A DNA stretch of 64,000 bases from Ophioderma brevispina (lineage: Eukaryota > Echinodermata > Ophiuroidea > Amphilepidida > Ophiodermatidae), in contig JAMKCH010058336.1 in assembly GCA_023653785.1 (NCBI GenBank), positions 1 to 64,000 of the forward strand, given 5' to 3'. Below the pieces are notes generated by a model. That model was not told the origin of the DNA, did no database searches, and saw only the letters and a list, made by a program, of their open reading frames with translations. The translations under genes and the position numbers were made by a program. Each line of letters begins with the position of its first letter. Position 1 is the first letter of the stretch. Shown one piece after another: positions 23,846-34,506 of the stretch.

Positions 23846-23870
23846 TTATCATTCTTCTAAAATTTTATCC

Positions 23871-23891
23871 TTTTTTTTTTTTTTTTTTTTT
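23871..23891 (+). repeat. T21 run
   Basis: Twenty-one T residues between TTTTATCC and GGGGGTTGG. Unlike the four seam runs, I find no duplicated sequence around it. Confidence 0.85.
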
Positions 23892-24780
23892 GGGGGTTGG
23901 AGTCAGTGCGCGTACCCCGGGGGTTCAAATTTTTTTTTTTTACAAAGTCAGCTTAATTTTACTTATCAGTGGTGGTCCCCCGCATTCCAACTGCACCCAG
24001 AGGTCCTCCAGACCTGGGTACACCCTGTTGCTTATCAAGTTCTGATGTTAAAGGGATTTATTGGCATAAATCTATTGGCACATATATAATGAAATATCCC
24101 TAAATAAGACGTACCAGATGGTTTTCATGGTCATTGGAGTATTCCTTGCGAAAAAAATCCAGATTATTCCGACAAATGTCACGACTGTACAACAATCATG
24201 GAAGCTGCCATCTTTATTCCATGTGCTATATTTACAATGCCGCACGCAATACCGAAACAGAAGCCAGCGTGATATATTTCGCTGGCTTTAACTTTGTTAT
24301 GTATTGATTCTTTTTTTTTTTTGGTTGTAAAATCTTGATCACACTTAAAAAAAAATAACTGGCTGATTAACAAACTCCTGTACTTTTAGTAACCTATATT
24401 TAGAATTCAATGTTATCAGTATTGTCTACACCTATATCATTCGAACTTGAACCAAGCAGTTGGATCATGTTGGAATGTATTCTCCGCAGCTTTCAATTTG
24501 CGGTAATTTACTGTCAACAGGTTGGTATAGGCCTTCTACTTGCTAAAAATATTGACACAGCACAGCATACAGGATATCGTAGTACTGAATCATACCAACT
24601 GCATTTACGTTGCTTGAAGGTATGCTTGTTGGCAGATATTGCCTACGCAGCTTTATTCGAAGAAAACTTTCATTTGACTTGCTCTAAATTTAGAGATTTT
24701 GGTTGGAATTTATTTACCTGTGTGGCTTCAAGATTAAATGTTTTTTGTTTGTTTCTTCTTTAACCTGGGTTAACCATTCA
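23892..24780. other. Unannotated sequence
   Basis: A 117-codon plus-strand open frame at 24410-24763 has no recognisable motif. No other feature. Confidence 0.35.
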
Positions 24781-24784
24781 TCAA

Positions 24785-25010
24785 TGTCCAATTTAGGACT
24801 CGGACATTCTTCTCCAATGACGCCCAGGTGTAAAATAACTGTTCTTGTTTCTAGCCTTGGTAGGAAGGGAAGGGGTAAATGGATAGAAGGTAAAGAAGAC
24901 TGGAATCTTGGGTGGGATTCGAACTGGGGACCCCCAGCGCCCCAGTCCCACGACCAAGGATGGCAAGCACGAGGGTGTCGCTGGCCCGGCCAGCATTTTG
25001 TGCCCATATG
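24785..25010 (-). repeat. tRNA-derived SINE
   Basis: The minus strand carries a clear B-box, CCCAGTTCGAATCCCACC (plus about 24911-24928), preceded by tRNA-like sequence with TCGTGGGACTGGGG. The A-box is poor. Downstream on the minus strand the body has CCATTTACCCC and TTTTACACCTGGGCG, related to the AGGTGTAAAATGGG blocks common in invertebrate SINEs. Long open frames on both strands here are by-products of GC-richer SINE sequence. Confidence 0.5.
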
Positions 25011-25292
25011 TGTGTTTGCATGATAAGGGACTTGGTGCATTTTCTATAGCCTCAACTCAGTGAGTTTTGTGCGTGTTAGAAAGCTGGGGTGTTCTTGCTT
25101 TTCTTTGCAAAACTGACTGGCTGTACCTATTGAACATTGTGATCTTGGTAGTCGGTACTGCCTACCATGACTCAGCCAAACGCAGAAGTGGCGAACATGT
25201 TGACATGATCTCAGCTCAGCGCAGTTGATACGGAGCTTGAGCACTGAGCCCTGGTTACTAGTGACTGAGTTAAGTTATGAGCTAATCAGAGA

Positions 25293-25915
25293 CACTGTAA
25301 AAATTAAGGTGTAGGTTTTTGTACAGTTATTTAACACATAGACGCATTAACGAAACAACAAAAAAAAGAATACCAACTTTTTGGTCAAAAGGTGGGGATT
25401 TTCGTAGACCATGCTCCTATAAATCGCTAAAAAGCATAGAAATTAAGCATCGTTTTTCCCATTTTTAAATCAGAGCAAGGGACATTTTTTTTAACATGAC
25501 CGCCTTAACGCTTTTAAAAACTATACATTTGGCCAGCCGTTTAGGAAGAAGAATAAAAACACCAAGGTGTTTAGAAGTTTAAAACACCCATAAACACCAA
25601 AGGAATTTAGAAGATTAACACTATAGTGTTCAAAATAAACACAAAAAGTGTTTATTTTCGTATCTAAAACACTTGGATATACTGTTTTTAAACGCGTTAA
25701 GGCGTTCACGTTAGAAATTACATTGCTCTGATTAAAAAATGGGAAAAACAGCGCTGAATTTCAATGCTTTTTAGTGATTATAGGAGTAGTGGTCCAAGAA
25801 AATACCCCCTTTTGACCAAAAAATTGGTATTTTTTAATCCCTCCTTTGTTGTTTCGTTAACGTGTCTAGGTGGTTTAACTGTTACAAAAACCAAAAACAC
25901 TTAATTTTTACAGTG
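25293..25915. mobile_element. 623-bp fold-back element, CACTG family copy 1
   Basis: Ends CACTGTAAAAATTAAG and CTTAATTTTTACAGTG are inverted, and the whole element is nearly self-complementary with arms of about 300 bp. Paired blocks include AACGAAACAACAAA with TTTGTTGTTTCGTT, TTTTTGGTCAAAA with TTTTGACCAAAAA, and CGCCTTAACGC with GCGTTAAGGCG. The centre holds repeated AACACC/GGTGTT motifs. It is non-coding, and its RNA would form a long hairpin. A TA target duplication is not clear here but is present in the sister copy at 45762. Confidence 0.85.
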
Positions 25916-26764
25916 GTACATGGGACTCTTGCACAAATTAGGTCCGAATGGAATTACATGAATGATCCCAGGGACCATGCCAGGGACTCTTTGTGCCAGA
26001 GGCAAAACATCCTAACCAACTGGACAACGTTCTCTAAAAAAATGTCATTACTACAAAATGTACTGGCGCATACATACAAACTTTCTGGATTGATTTCAGT
26101 TTTATTAACCAAATCACAATCCTGCACGGACTTCTTCTTTTGCGGCGCAAAAAATGGACACGTCTTAGCCATCCAATATGTCTTCTTGCATTGTTAGTTT
26201 CCAATATAACATAGATCGACAACATTGGTTTTGCTGAAAGTGATTCTGCACTTTTGGGACTTTGGGTTATGGTTCAACAAGTTTCTGCGAAAAAGCTTAT
26301 TTCCAAAAAATTCAATAGATTATGGAAAAATGTTTATGTATGGTGTCCCATAGGCCACAGTAATGTCAAAATAAAAGATTCTACATTTATTTCAGAGCAG
26401 AATTAACCTACACATATGATTAGGCACTCATTTAAATCTTTGGCCTTGGCCATGTATAAGTTTAGGCCAAGTTAGGGGCAAGGCTTTGGATCACGTAACA
26501 CCATGTTGACTATTGAAACATCTTTGATGGGATTATTTAAGTGGTTTTGTTTCTGCATCAAAATTTTCCAAAAAAAGGCAAGTCTTACCCCATTTTTCTT
26601 GTTTACTACAGTGTGACTCCTGTCCAGCATATCAGTAAATTATATTGTATTTCTCTAGTTAACATCAGAAAAGAATTTTAGATAAGCCAAGAAAAAAGCT
26701 TGTCATTTAAAGTTTGCTCTCTTTTAGTTGGTCGTCCAGTAAGGTTGAGGTCCTGGATTGTTCC
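25916..26764. other. Unannotated sequence
   Basis: An open frame at 25862-26197 overlaps the right end of the fold-back and has no known motif. Confidence 0.35.
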
Positions 26765-27125
26765 TTAAGGTGGCAACGAGAGATTTTGAGGCGCCCAAAT
26801 ATTGTGTCATAATCTAAACTCATATAGATTAGACACTCAATAGACTTCTTACCTTATAGTTTTTGGCTATTAAAATTGTCTAAGGAGGAAAAAAAAAGGT
26901 GATTTTGATTTGTTTTCATATTCAATGTAAAACATAGGCTGAATTTCGTATTTGCTCCTATAAAATAACGAAATTAGAAATTTCACATTTTTGTACCAAA
27001 TACATTTCCCAGCTTAATCCTTTCAGATGGGAATATTTTTAATGGAAAGCTTTACATCAGGGCAAAAATCATACTTAAAATTTTTAGGGAAACCTGATAT
27101 GTGAAATCTCTCGTTGCACCTTTAA
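26765..27125 (+). mobile_element. T2 MITE, full copy
   Basis: TTAA lies at 26765-26768 and 27122-27125. The TIR is AGGTGGCAACGAGAGATTT on the left, with the reverse complement AGGTGCAACGAGAGATTT on the right. The interior is shared with 19205-19525 and the copies at 53527 and 54206. It is a non-autonomous DNA element. Confidence 0.85.
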
Positions 27126-27158
27126 GTTCAAAATCAGATTTCTAAAATAATTATGTAG

Positions 27159-27449
27159 TTAAGGTCTGATCAACCACTCGCAACAACCTCGTCTCCCACT
27201 TTATTCCATCAAAATTTAGCTTTTGGTATCAGAAGAAAGTTCATATTTTTCTCATTACCTCAGTGAAATTTTAGGCCCAGGAAATATTTCCTTTTTTTTT
27301 TTGATGTTATGAACAAAGCAGATAATTACAAGGTTCTTTAGAACAGATATTTTGGGATTTTTGTGAGGTAACATTTTTGAAATTTACATTTGCTAATTGG
27401 TCAAAATCATATATAAACTTATAACATTGTGAAAATAAAATTGGTTTAA
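27159..27449 (+). mobile_element. T1-like MITE, degenerate
   Basis: Starts TTAAGGTCTGATCAAC and contains TTTGGTATCAGAAGAAAG and TTTTTCTCATTACCTCAGTGAAA, both T1 interior blocks. The right half is poorly conserved and its end (TTAA at 27446-27449) is tentative. It lies 33 bp after a T2 element. Confidence 0.45.
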
Positions 27450-28415
27450 AGGTCCCACTTCTGGTAACATTTTGTTTTTAATTGTTTTTTGTTAACTTAA
27501 AATGTCCATATCTCAAAATTACCAAATTTGGTCAGTGTAAAACCTTCTAATTCTCAGCTTATTGGCTATATGTAACTCCGTTTGAATAATGTCATCATGT
27601 TATATACAGGCCCTGGAAGATTCAGAAAGAACTGACATGCTGCTCCTAACCGAGATGGATAATCTTAATTGGGAATAAGGTGTTAATGATTTTTAACATA
27701 ATTTGTATGAAACAATGCATTCCTTCCCCTTCCAGGCCTCTCCCACTGTGCCCTGAATTATTTTAACAAAGAGACAGGAAGATAGGGATCCCATAAAGCA
27801 TTGAAACATACCTATTCTTTTACTATAGTCAGGAAGTTGGACCATATCTATAACAATTGTTTGCCGAGAGTAACCATGGCTAATCAAAGAGTCGATTTTG
27901 GACCAAATTTAACAAAAAATTGCCATTTTTTTATTGACTGTTTTTATAGCAAATTGAAATTTTGGCTTCAATTCAGGGATGTAAAAGTGTTTTCAAGTTC
28001 CAAGACCCATGAGGGCCATTCAAGATCACATCAAAAAATTCCTAAAAATAAACCCTTCCGAAAGAATTGTGTGCATGTGTGTTTGGGAAAATTCCCTGTG
28101 TTGAGTCACATGACCTCATCACTTAAATTTCCCAATCACCGGGGATTCTGGGATTGGTTAAAAAACATCTGGGCTAGATGGGTAAAATTGAAACTAATCA
28201 CTATGTGATAACCTGTTGCAACCCACTTGTAGAAGTATGGAATGACTTCCGCTCTCCAATTCAAAGACTGAAATGGCCACCATAGGTGGCCATCCTGCCG
28301 ATGCTATGTCAATTTGCTACAATTGTTTGACTATTGCACTGTTATCCAAAACTATACAACACTGTCTGATAACTTTATTTTAAAGTCCATTGCAATAAAC
28401 AGTCGCTGACTTATT
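27450..28415. other. Unannotated, with a decayed C1 end
   Basis: On the minus strand 28085-28175 resembles a C1 terminus: CCAATCCCAGAATCCCC, then GGGAAATTTAAG, then GAGGTCATGTGA. The 135-codon open frame at 27801-28208 overlaps this repeat and has no motif, so it is not reported as a gene. Confidence 0.4.
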
Positions 28416-28419
28416 ACTA

Positions 28420-28890
28420 TGGAAGTTCATCAGATACCTCCCCAGTTTAGGGACTGTCAGTGTAATTAGAAATGGGTTGCACTAGAGAGTGGGGGTGACT
28501 TATAACTAAAAACTCCAATCTGTAGTCAATAGACACCTCCAAGTTTTAGGATTGTCAGTGTAATTAGAAATACGATGTACCTGAGAATGGGGTGAGATCT
28601 GCATGACTTACCATTCAAAGGAGTCACACTGCATTTGCAATCCAAATGCGTTCACAACAGTCCCGGTTGCAGATTAATGGGCAGTAAACTTACTGTGAAC
28701 TAACCAACCAGAATGCTTTATTTCACTAATGGACAGTCAAGATAATCACAGTATAATTATAAATAGGCTGTTCCAAAGAGTTGGGGTGACTTAGTACTTT
28801 AGAATCCAATGCCTAGTTCATCATACTTAAAAGTTTTAGGGACTGTCAGTAGAAATACACTGACACTAGAGAGTAAGGAGGGAGTGTGCA
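28420..28890 (+). repeat. Degenerate long tandem repeat
   Basis: The core TTTAGGGACTGTCAGTGTAATTAG recurs near 28446, 28544 (AGGATTGTCAGTG) and 28836, with a partial unit near 28730. Each is followed by an AGAG-TGGGGTGACTTA-like segment. Unit spacing varies between about 100 and 190 bp. Confidence 0.55.
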
Positions 28891-29590
28891 GTGCAACACC
28901 TTGTTCCTATTTCTTGCACAGTTATCACAGCTGTTTGAAAGTGTCATTTAATTACGATAAAACCAGAATAACAAAATATCAATGGCAACACAGTTTTGAC
29001 AACAGATTAATTTTTTATTCTACTAACTATATACATCCTGTGTAAAGTTTGTATGAAATTTCATTGAGGACAAACACAATTTTTCATTTAATAAATCTAG
29101 TTTTAATACAGTTCTCTATGGAGAATGGCCATAATAAGGGCACTATAACATACAGAGCATGACGGGTATGCTATATGGCAGATTCCTGCAATGAAATTTT
29201 TGATTTTTACAGGGGTAGTAGCTCTTGCATAATTATTCATATTTTATACCGAGTTAAAATGTGTCGCGAACTATACTTACTGCTTAAAATTGTTCTAAAA
29301 ATAAAATAAACAATTTGCATTGGGTCAAACAGTTGTCTTATTTTTGCATTTAAAGGGAAACAAGGGTATTTTGTTGGACAAATATTTTCAATTTCATTCT
29401 TTCAAAACAGATTGTTAGATGCTTTTAAGTGTTATTTGTGCACTGGCCTAAAAATAAGAGCAAATAACTCCAGACTGGTGGTGTCGTTATAAATGCAAAA
29501 GAACCTAGAACTTTGTGGTTCTCGGCTTTTGCGCTCACTATATTCAAAGAATATAAGCTGTGGGCCACCCAGCCTATCTTACAACTTTAC
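28891..29590. other. Unannotated sequence
   Basis: No recognised gene or repeat. Confidence 0.4.
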
Positions 29591-29591
29591 C

Positions 29592-29655
29592 TCACATGAC
29601 CTTTTGACCTTGGCACATGACCTTTTGACCTTGGCACATGACCTTTGACCTCATC
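29592..29655 (+). repeat. 21-22-bp tandem repeat of TGACCTTTTGACCTTGGCACA
   Basis: Three consecutive units. Each carries two TGACCT half-sites: spacing 2 at 29597-29610 and 29618-29631, spacing 1 at 29639-29651. See findings for the nuclear-receptor reading. Confidence 0.8.
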
Positions 29656-30007
29656 AACAAATGAGGATTCCATATTGCAAATATCACTAAGTTTGAACTT
29701 CAACTTTTCAAATGTAGGTCAAATTGTACATTTTAAAGCTATTTTTCAAATGACCACCTCACTGACTTCTGACCTTGGTTGTGACCTATGACACAAGTTT
29801 GGTTCCAATTGAACTTCAACTTTTCAATTGAGGTCAATTTTAAAAAACAACATTTTAGTGACACACAATATACACACACATATACACATGTACAACAGAT
29901 TGCTAAGTGGTTCTGCTGGCGCCCACAAAAATATTAGTGACAGCGGTTCCAAAATAGGTCATCCGATTATGTGGAACAAAGAACAAGTGTAGAGCAATAA
30001 TGACCCT

Positions 30008-30545
30008 AAGTGACCCCTGAATGACCTTTTGACCTCATCTGTTACCCCACATAAGACCACTTGTCTCAATGTATAAGCATAGCAAGAATGTATAAGCATA
30101 GCAAGTATGAACTTGTCCATCACTGCACTACAAACCTAGACATTTTAACCAAAAGTGGAAACCACATGCACAAGATATGATCCTAATACCCCTGAATGAA
30201 CTTTGACCTCCTCTGTTACCCCTCATAATACCCCTTGTCTCAATGTATAAGCATAGCAAGTATGAACTTGTCCATCACTGCACTACAAGCCTATACATTT
30301 TAACCAAAAATGTATACCACATGCACAAGGTATACCACATGCACAAGATATGAGCTCAAGTGACCCCTGAATGACCTTTTGACCTCATCTCTTACCCCAC
30401 ATAAGACCCTTTCTCTCAATGTATAAGCATAGCAAGTATGAACTTGTCCATCACTGCACTACAAACCTAGACATTTTAACCAAAAGTGTATACCAAAAGT
30501 TTGACACACACAGACACTTGCTGACATAAGGTCTTTCCGATTTCA
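30008..30545 (+). repeat. ~175-bp tandem repeat, three copies, plus 3' flank
   Basis: Units at about 30008-30185, 30187-30360 and 30361-30495 share TGACCCCTGAATGACCTTTT, CAATGTATAAGCATAGCAAG and TGAACTTGTCCATCACTGCA. Unit 1 has a local duplication of ATGTATAAGCATAGCAAG, unit 2 one of TATACCACATGCACAAG. The flank with TTTGACACACACAGACAC and GATGACCTA-like sequence resembles 36930-37045, so this belongs to a dispersed family. Confidence 0.75.
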
Positions 30546-30678
30546 TCAGACGACCTACAAAATTTTTTTTTTGACCATGCACAACCATTTATTCAATTGA
30601 GAACTTCTGCTCAAGAAATTAAAGGTTTCTCAAAATAGCTACCACAATGGTGCATTCCACCTTTGCAAGTTTTGGCAG

Positions 30679-30826
30679 CAAGAGTTCCGTAAGTACCCCC
30701 CTTAAATGTTCTACACGTAACAATTTTGTTTTTATTTTGGCCTTAGGGTTAGGTTTTTTTAGTGTTAGACCATAAAAAAGAATTTGTTTCCTGTAGAATT
30801 TTTAAGGGGGTACATAAGGAACTCTT
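30679..30826. mobile_element. Small palindromic MITE, AAGAGTTCC family copy 2
   Basis: Left end AAGAGTTCCGTAAGTACCCC; right-end reverse complement AAGAGTTCCTTATGTACCCC. The arms are about 35 bp. Same family as 6069-6206. Confidence 0.7.
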
Positions 30827-31488
30827 TCTGTTTTGGCTTTTTTGTCCTTTGACCCCTTCATTCTGTTCTTTGACCCCTTCATGACCCTAATCTATAAGTT
30901 CATGACCCCCTAAAGAATACATTTCCTAGGTTTTAGAAAAAATGCTGAAAATCACAGGGCAAGTGTAACACATTATTCCGACCATTCTACCTGTATCTTG
31001 TGACTTTTTGGTGGTTAAAATTTAATTGCAGCCTCAGTTTGAGTCTTATTGTATCATTTTCAATCAAATTGAAAGAACAAAATCCCATGTGAGAAATGAC
31101 CCATTTACTGTCCCTTTAAAGAGGGATCTCTTCTTTAGTTTGTATACATGCATGAGCCGTAAAGCATGAAAGGGGGAGTGTTGTTAACAAAGTGACCAAC
31201 AGGTTGAGGTTGCTCAACACTGCCAAAATATTACCACACTGAGCCCATTCAGCAGTGTAAAGGGAATCCCATTTTTCAGGGTATTCAAATAAGAGTTTGT
31301 GGTATCTTTTGTATACAAAAACCACAATTCATGTATTTGTATAGGGATGATTATGTGGTTTTGAATAACCTGAGCAAATCAGTTCAGGGCAAAGCAAAAG
31401 AGAGAGAAAGAGTTAGATGTTCACTCATGTGTATGAAGGATACAACTTGAAAAGTTGGCAAACTTTTCAAGAAAGTCAAAACAAGACA

Positions 31489-31858
31489 GTTCTTGGCCTT
31501 GTCCCATCAATGAACCCAACCTTTCTCTGCACTGGTCTGCAAAAACTGGGGTGTTAATATTTTAACACCAAGTCGGTGTCAAGCATGTTGGTGTTATTTC
31601 TGGTGTTGAAATTTAGAATTTAACACCACCTGGTGTTGCTGTATAATTTGAATTATACATTTTTGTGATTTGTTTATAATTTGTTAGAGGCAAGCAGTTA
31701 CAATAGAAATAAAAAAATAACAAAATCAAACATTTTCTACTAAAATATCACATGTTACAAATACAAATGTTAACACCAAGAGGGAGTGGTCCCGTATTGA
31801 CTCCCGGAGAGTGTTAACTTACACCAGTAGTGTCAATTTGGCACTGTGACCCGGCAGT
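31489..31858 (+). repeat. Direct duplication 2, copy A
   Basis: 370 bp, apparently identical by eye to 32040-32409. It contains the left part of the TAACACC MITE and is cut off at CCCGGCAGT by an A20 run. Confidence 0.95.
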
Positions 31859-31878
31859 AAAAAAAAAAAAAAAAAAAA
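31859..31878 (+). repeat. A20 run at duplication joint
   Basis: Exactly 20 A residues. Copy B continues GTGTCAAAAAAT at this place, so the run is not native to the duplicated unit. Confidence 0.9.
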
Positions 31879-32030
31879 CAACTCGCAACTCGCACATTTT
31901 AACTCACAACTCGCAACTCGCATTCAGGAACTCGCAACTCGCAACTCAAACTCGCAACTCGTAACTCGCAACTCGCAACTCGCACTCGCAACTCGTAACT
32001 CGCAACTCGTGACTCGCAACTCGCAGATTA
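31879..32030 (+). repeat. (ACTCGCA)n heptamer minisatellite
   Basis: About 20 units of ACTCGCA, with variants ACTCGTA, ACTCACA and ACTCGTG. It lies only between the A20 run and copy B. Confidence 0.9.
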
Positions 32031-32039
32031 TCCAAACCC

Positions 32040-32409
32040 GTTCTTGGCCTTGTCCCATCAATGAACCCAACCTTTCTCTGCACTGGTCTGCAAAAACTGG
32101 GGTGTTAATATTTTAACACCAAGTCGGTGTCAAGCATGTTGGTGTTATTTCTGGTGTTGAAATTTAGAATTTAACACCACCTGGTGTTGCTGTATAATTT
32201 GAATTATACATTTTTGTGATTTGTTTATAATTTGTTAGAGGCAAGCAGTTACAATAGAAATAAAAAAATAACAAAATCAAACATTTTCTACTAAAATATC
32301 ACATGTTACAAATACAAATGTTAACACCAAGAGGGAGTGGTCCCGTATTGACTCCCGGAGAGTGTTAACTTACACCAGTAGTGTCAATTTGGCACTGTGA
32401 CCCGGCAGT
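32040..32409 (+). repeat. Direct duplication 2, copy B
   Basis: Second copy of 31489-31858, continuing into the rest of the TAACACC MITE. Confidence 0.95.
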
Positions 32410-32629
32410 GTCAAAAAATAATTAACACCATCTGTGGTCTAAAATTAACACCAAGCAGTGTCATATAACACCAAAATTTGTCTTAATATAACACCAACAT
32501 GGAGGTATTTAACACCAAAATGGTGAAAATCTAACACCAGTGGCCGTGGGTGCAGTTCCATATTGACTTCAGGATTGAGTTAAAATTAACACCCATGGTG
32601 TTAAAGTAAACACCCCAGTTTTTGCAGTG
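32081..32629. mobile_element. TAACACC-rich MITE, CACTG family
   Basis: Left CACTGGTCTGCAAAAACTGG and right CCAGTTTTTGCAGTG form a TIR, and TA follows the right end. The interior carries many TTAACACC/GGTGTTA motifs in both orientations. A left-end partial copy is at about 31530-31858 because of duplication 2. It is non-coding and hairpin-prone. Confidence 0.75.
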
Positions 32630-33150
32630 TATCCATGCACCTACAAACTTGAATGTACCCCTCATTTGTTCATTACCTTTTACTTGTCTGGTCCCTTTGC
32701 AGTTTTATTAGTCAAGAATTTTCATTAAGATAAAAGGCAGACCGAGTTTTGGTCGCTCCAGGGGGTAGAGTGTTATCTGTGTATTTAAGATGTCTGTGCA
32801 CGATTGTCCAAAATATATGTCCGGGGATTGTTCGCAGTGAGATATATGATGTTATGACATGTTACAACAATAACACAATACTCGTTCTACTTTGGAATGG
32901 ATGGTTGGTAGTGATTGCCACAAAAAGTATTGCGATACAATTAACAGGGCTTCATCACAGTTCCGAAGTAAAGATCCTACGTAAAACATTTATCATAGCA
33001 AGCTGTCAGATATTGATAAATCTAGTCAGAACTTTCAAAAATAACCAAGATAAGTGAGCATTTTAAAGCTACAAGTATACCCAGCTAGAATAAAGCTCAT
33101 TTGTATAGATAGTTTATAATATAAGTCTGAAGTTCATTCTCAGCATAGAA

Positions 33151-33370
33151 GGTTCGTTCGTTCGTGTAAGTCCAAAATCACAATGGAAGATCTGTCTTTA
33201 ACCAGCTGATAGTTTCATCGTCCAGGTTGATCAGGTCTGGGATTCCTATCTTGGGGACTTGTAGACCTCATAGTCATCTGTGATGTGGCTAATGGTTTGT
33301 GGCTCTCCATAATCGCAGTTTGGTGACAGTTCCACACCGATTTTGTTAAGGGCAGGCACAGAAGGTGTAA
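33151..33370 (-). pseudogene. Truncated LINE 3' end, ORF2 C-terminus
   Basis: On the minus strand one frame reads SPNCDYGEPQTISHI, the C-x-C-G-like cysteine/histidine motif found near the C-terminus of non-LTR retrotransposon ORF2. After a frameshift or stop, a second frame reads IPDLINLDDETISWLK and then a stop, the usual acidic/WL ending. A short 3' UTR follows and ends in (GAAC)n, seen as GTTCGTTCGTTCGTG at plus 33152-33166. The element is 5'-truncated and frame-broken. The layout resembles RTE/BovB-like or related LINE tails; the clade is not assigned. Confidence 0.65.
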
Positions 33371-33491
33371 GCAGGGCAGAATGAGGGACGTGCAAAATTC
33401 CATGTTCCTCGTTCCCCCGAGAAAAAATTCTATGCTTCCTCTACCACCTCTGATTCTCAGTTCAATCTTCAACCCTACCAAACTTGGTCTA

Positions 33492-33663
33492 CACTCTAAA
33501 AACAATGTGGTCATTTTCCGGGGTCAGTAGTCAACTATGCACATTACTACGAAAAAGTGGTCAAATTTTGACCACGAAAAGGGTCATCTTTTGACCACTA
33601 TTTCGATGTAGTGTGTATAGTTGACTACTGACCCCGGAAAATGACCACATTGTTTTTAGTGTG
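33492..33663. mobile_element. 172-bp palindromic MITE with TA duplication
   Basis: Left CACTCTAAAAACAATGTGG and a right end whose reverse complement is CACACTAAAAACAATGTGG. The arms are about 45 bp and include TTTTCCGGGGTCAGTAGTCA. The centre carries TGGTCAAATTTTGACCA. TA flanks both sides (33490-33491 and 33664-33665). Tc1/mariner-like by TA target. Confidence 0.85.
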
Positions 33664-33669
33664 TATATA

Positions 33670-33894
33670 ACAAGAGAAGATTTCAGTAGCTTCCCACAAT
33701 GCATTGCTTCCAATGGAGGTTTTTGTACAGGTACTGATATGGATCGTTAGTGATGAAACATGGCTAAATTGACAGTACTGATCACAAACTTGCATTTTAA
33801 GAGTATTATATCTCTAACGATCCACATGACAACCTGTACAAAAACTTCCAATGGAAGCAATGCATTGTGGGAAGCTACTGGTATCTTCTCTTGT
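33670..33894. mobile_element. 225-bp palindromic MITE abutting the previous element
   Basis: ACAAGAGAAGAT and ATCTTCTCTTGT ends lie between TATATA-like flanks. The arms of about 60 bp contain AGCTTCCCACAATGCATTGC and TTTTTGTACAGGT. The subterminal motif is shared with the C1 element and with the element at 61273. Confidence 0.8.
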
Positions 33895-34357
33895 ATATAA
33901 CCTTCAAAACAAACTTAATTTGAACTTTTGCTAAATTGAAACTTCACTCAAAACATAAGTTAAATTGAAACTTAGCCCAAACCTTGAAGCTTTAGCTCAA
34001 ATTGTAACTCAAAATGTGTTCGAAACCTAACATGTTTCAATACACAACCATGCCAAGCCTTTACAGTAGTAGCATCATATTATGCAATTATTGGAGAGCC
34101 ATTCTCCATTTGATATGTTCAAGCAAAGGACAGTAAAGGGTGGAAGGTGTAGACAAAACATCATGTCACATGTCACTGCATCTATTAAAGCTCCTGTCAC
34201 TTGTACCAGACTCTGCATGAACAAAAGCCTGTCACATCAAAACTTGTCCTATTGTCACCCGAACAGGTTTTATCTGTCTGGGTATGAAGGTTTTTTTTAG
34301 AAACAAATGGCAAGCCCCAGAATGCTAGTCTGTCACCTTTTGTGGTGCTAAAATGGG
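33895..34357. other. Unannotated sequence
   Basis: AACTTAAATTGAAACTT-like short repeats at 33900-34020; otherwise nothing recognised. Confidence 0.4.
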
Positions 34358-34506
34358 GTAGATGTTTCATATAGAAGTCTCATTGATGCAAATGAAGTAT
34401 TACAATTGATTCCGTCATGTGCTGTATGACGTTGTGCAGTAGTGCTTGACGGAATGAATGGCAATACCTCATTTGCATCAATGGGACTTCTATATGAAAT
34501 GTCTAC
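34358..34506. mobile_element. 149-bp palindromic MITE, ATTTGCATC family copy 1
   Basis: Arms of about 60 bp (GTAGATGTTTCATATAGAAG left, inverted on the right), with TTTGCATC and GATTCCGTCA blocks around a short loop. A second copy at 55767-55915 has nearly the same sequence and length. Confidence 0.85.

Noticed and set aside
23871..23891. T21 as a fifth assembly seam
   Set aside because: No duplicated sequence flanks it, so it lacks the defining feature of the other four.
24714..25040. Overlapping long frames on both strands (106-108 codons)
   Set aside because: They coincide with the tRNA-derived SINE, whose higher GC content keeps both strands open.
27801..28208. 135-codon plus-strand open frame
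   Set aside because: It overlaps a decayed C1 terminus and unremarkable AT-rich DNA and has no recognisable motif. Frames of this length are expected about once by chance in such a window.
29592..30545. CRISPR-like array
   Set aside because: Repeats are long, degenerate and head-to-tail with no unique spacers of constant length, in a eukaryotic setting. They are minisatellites.
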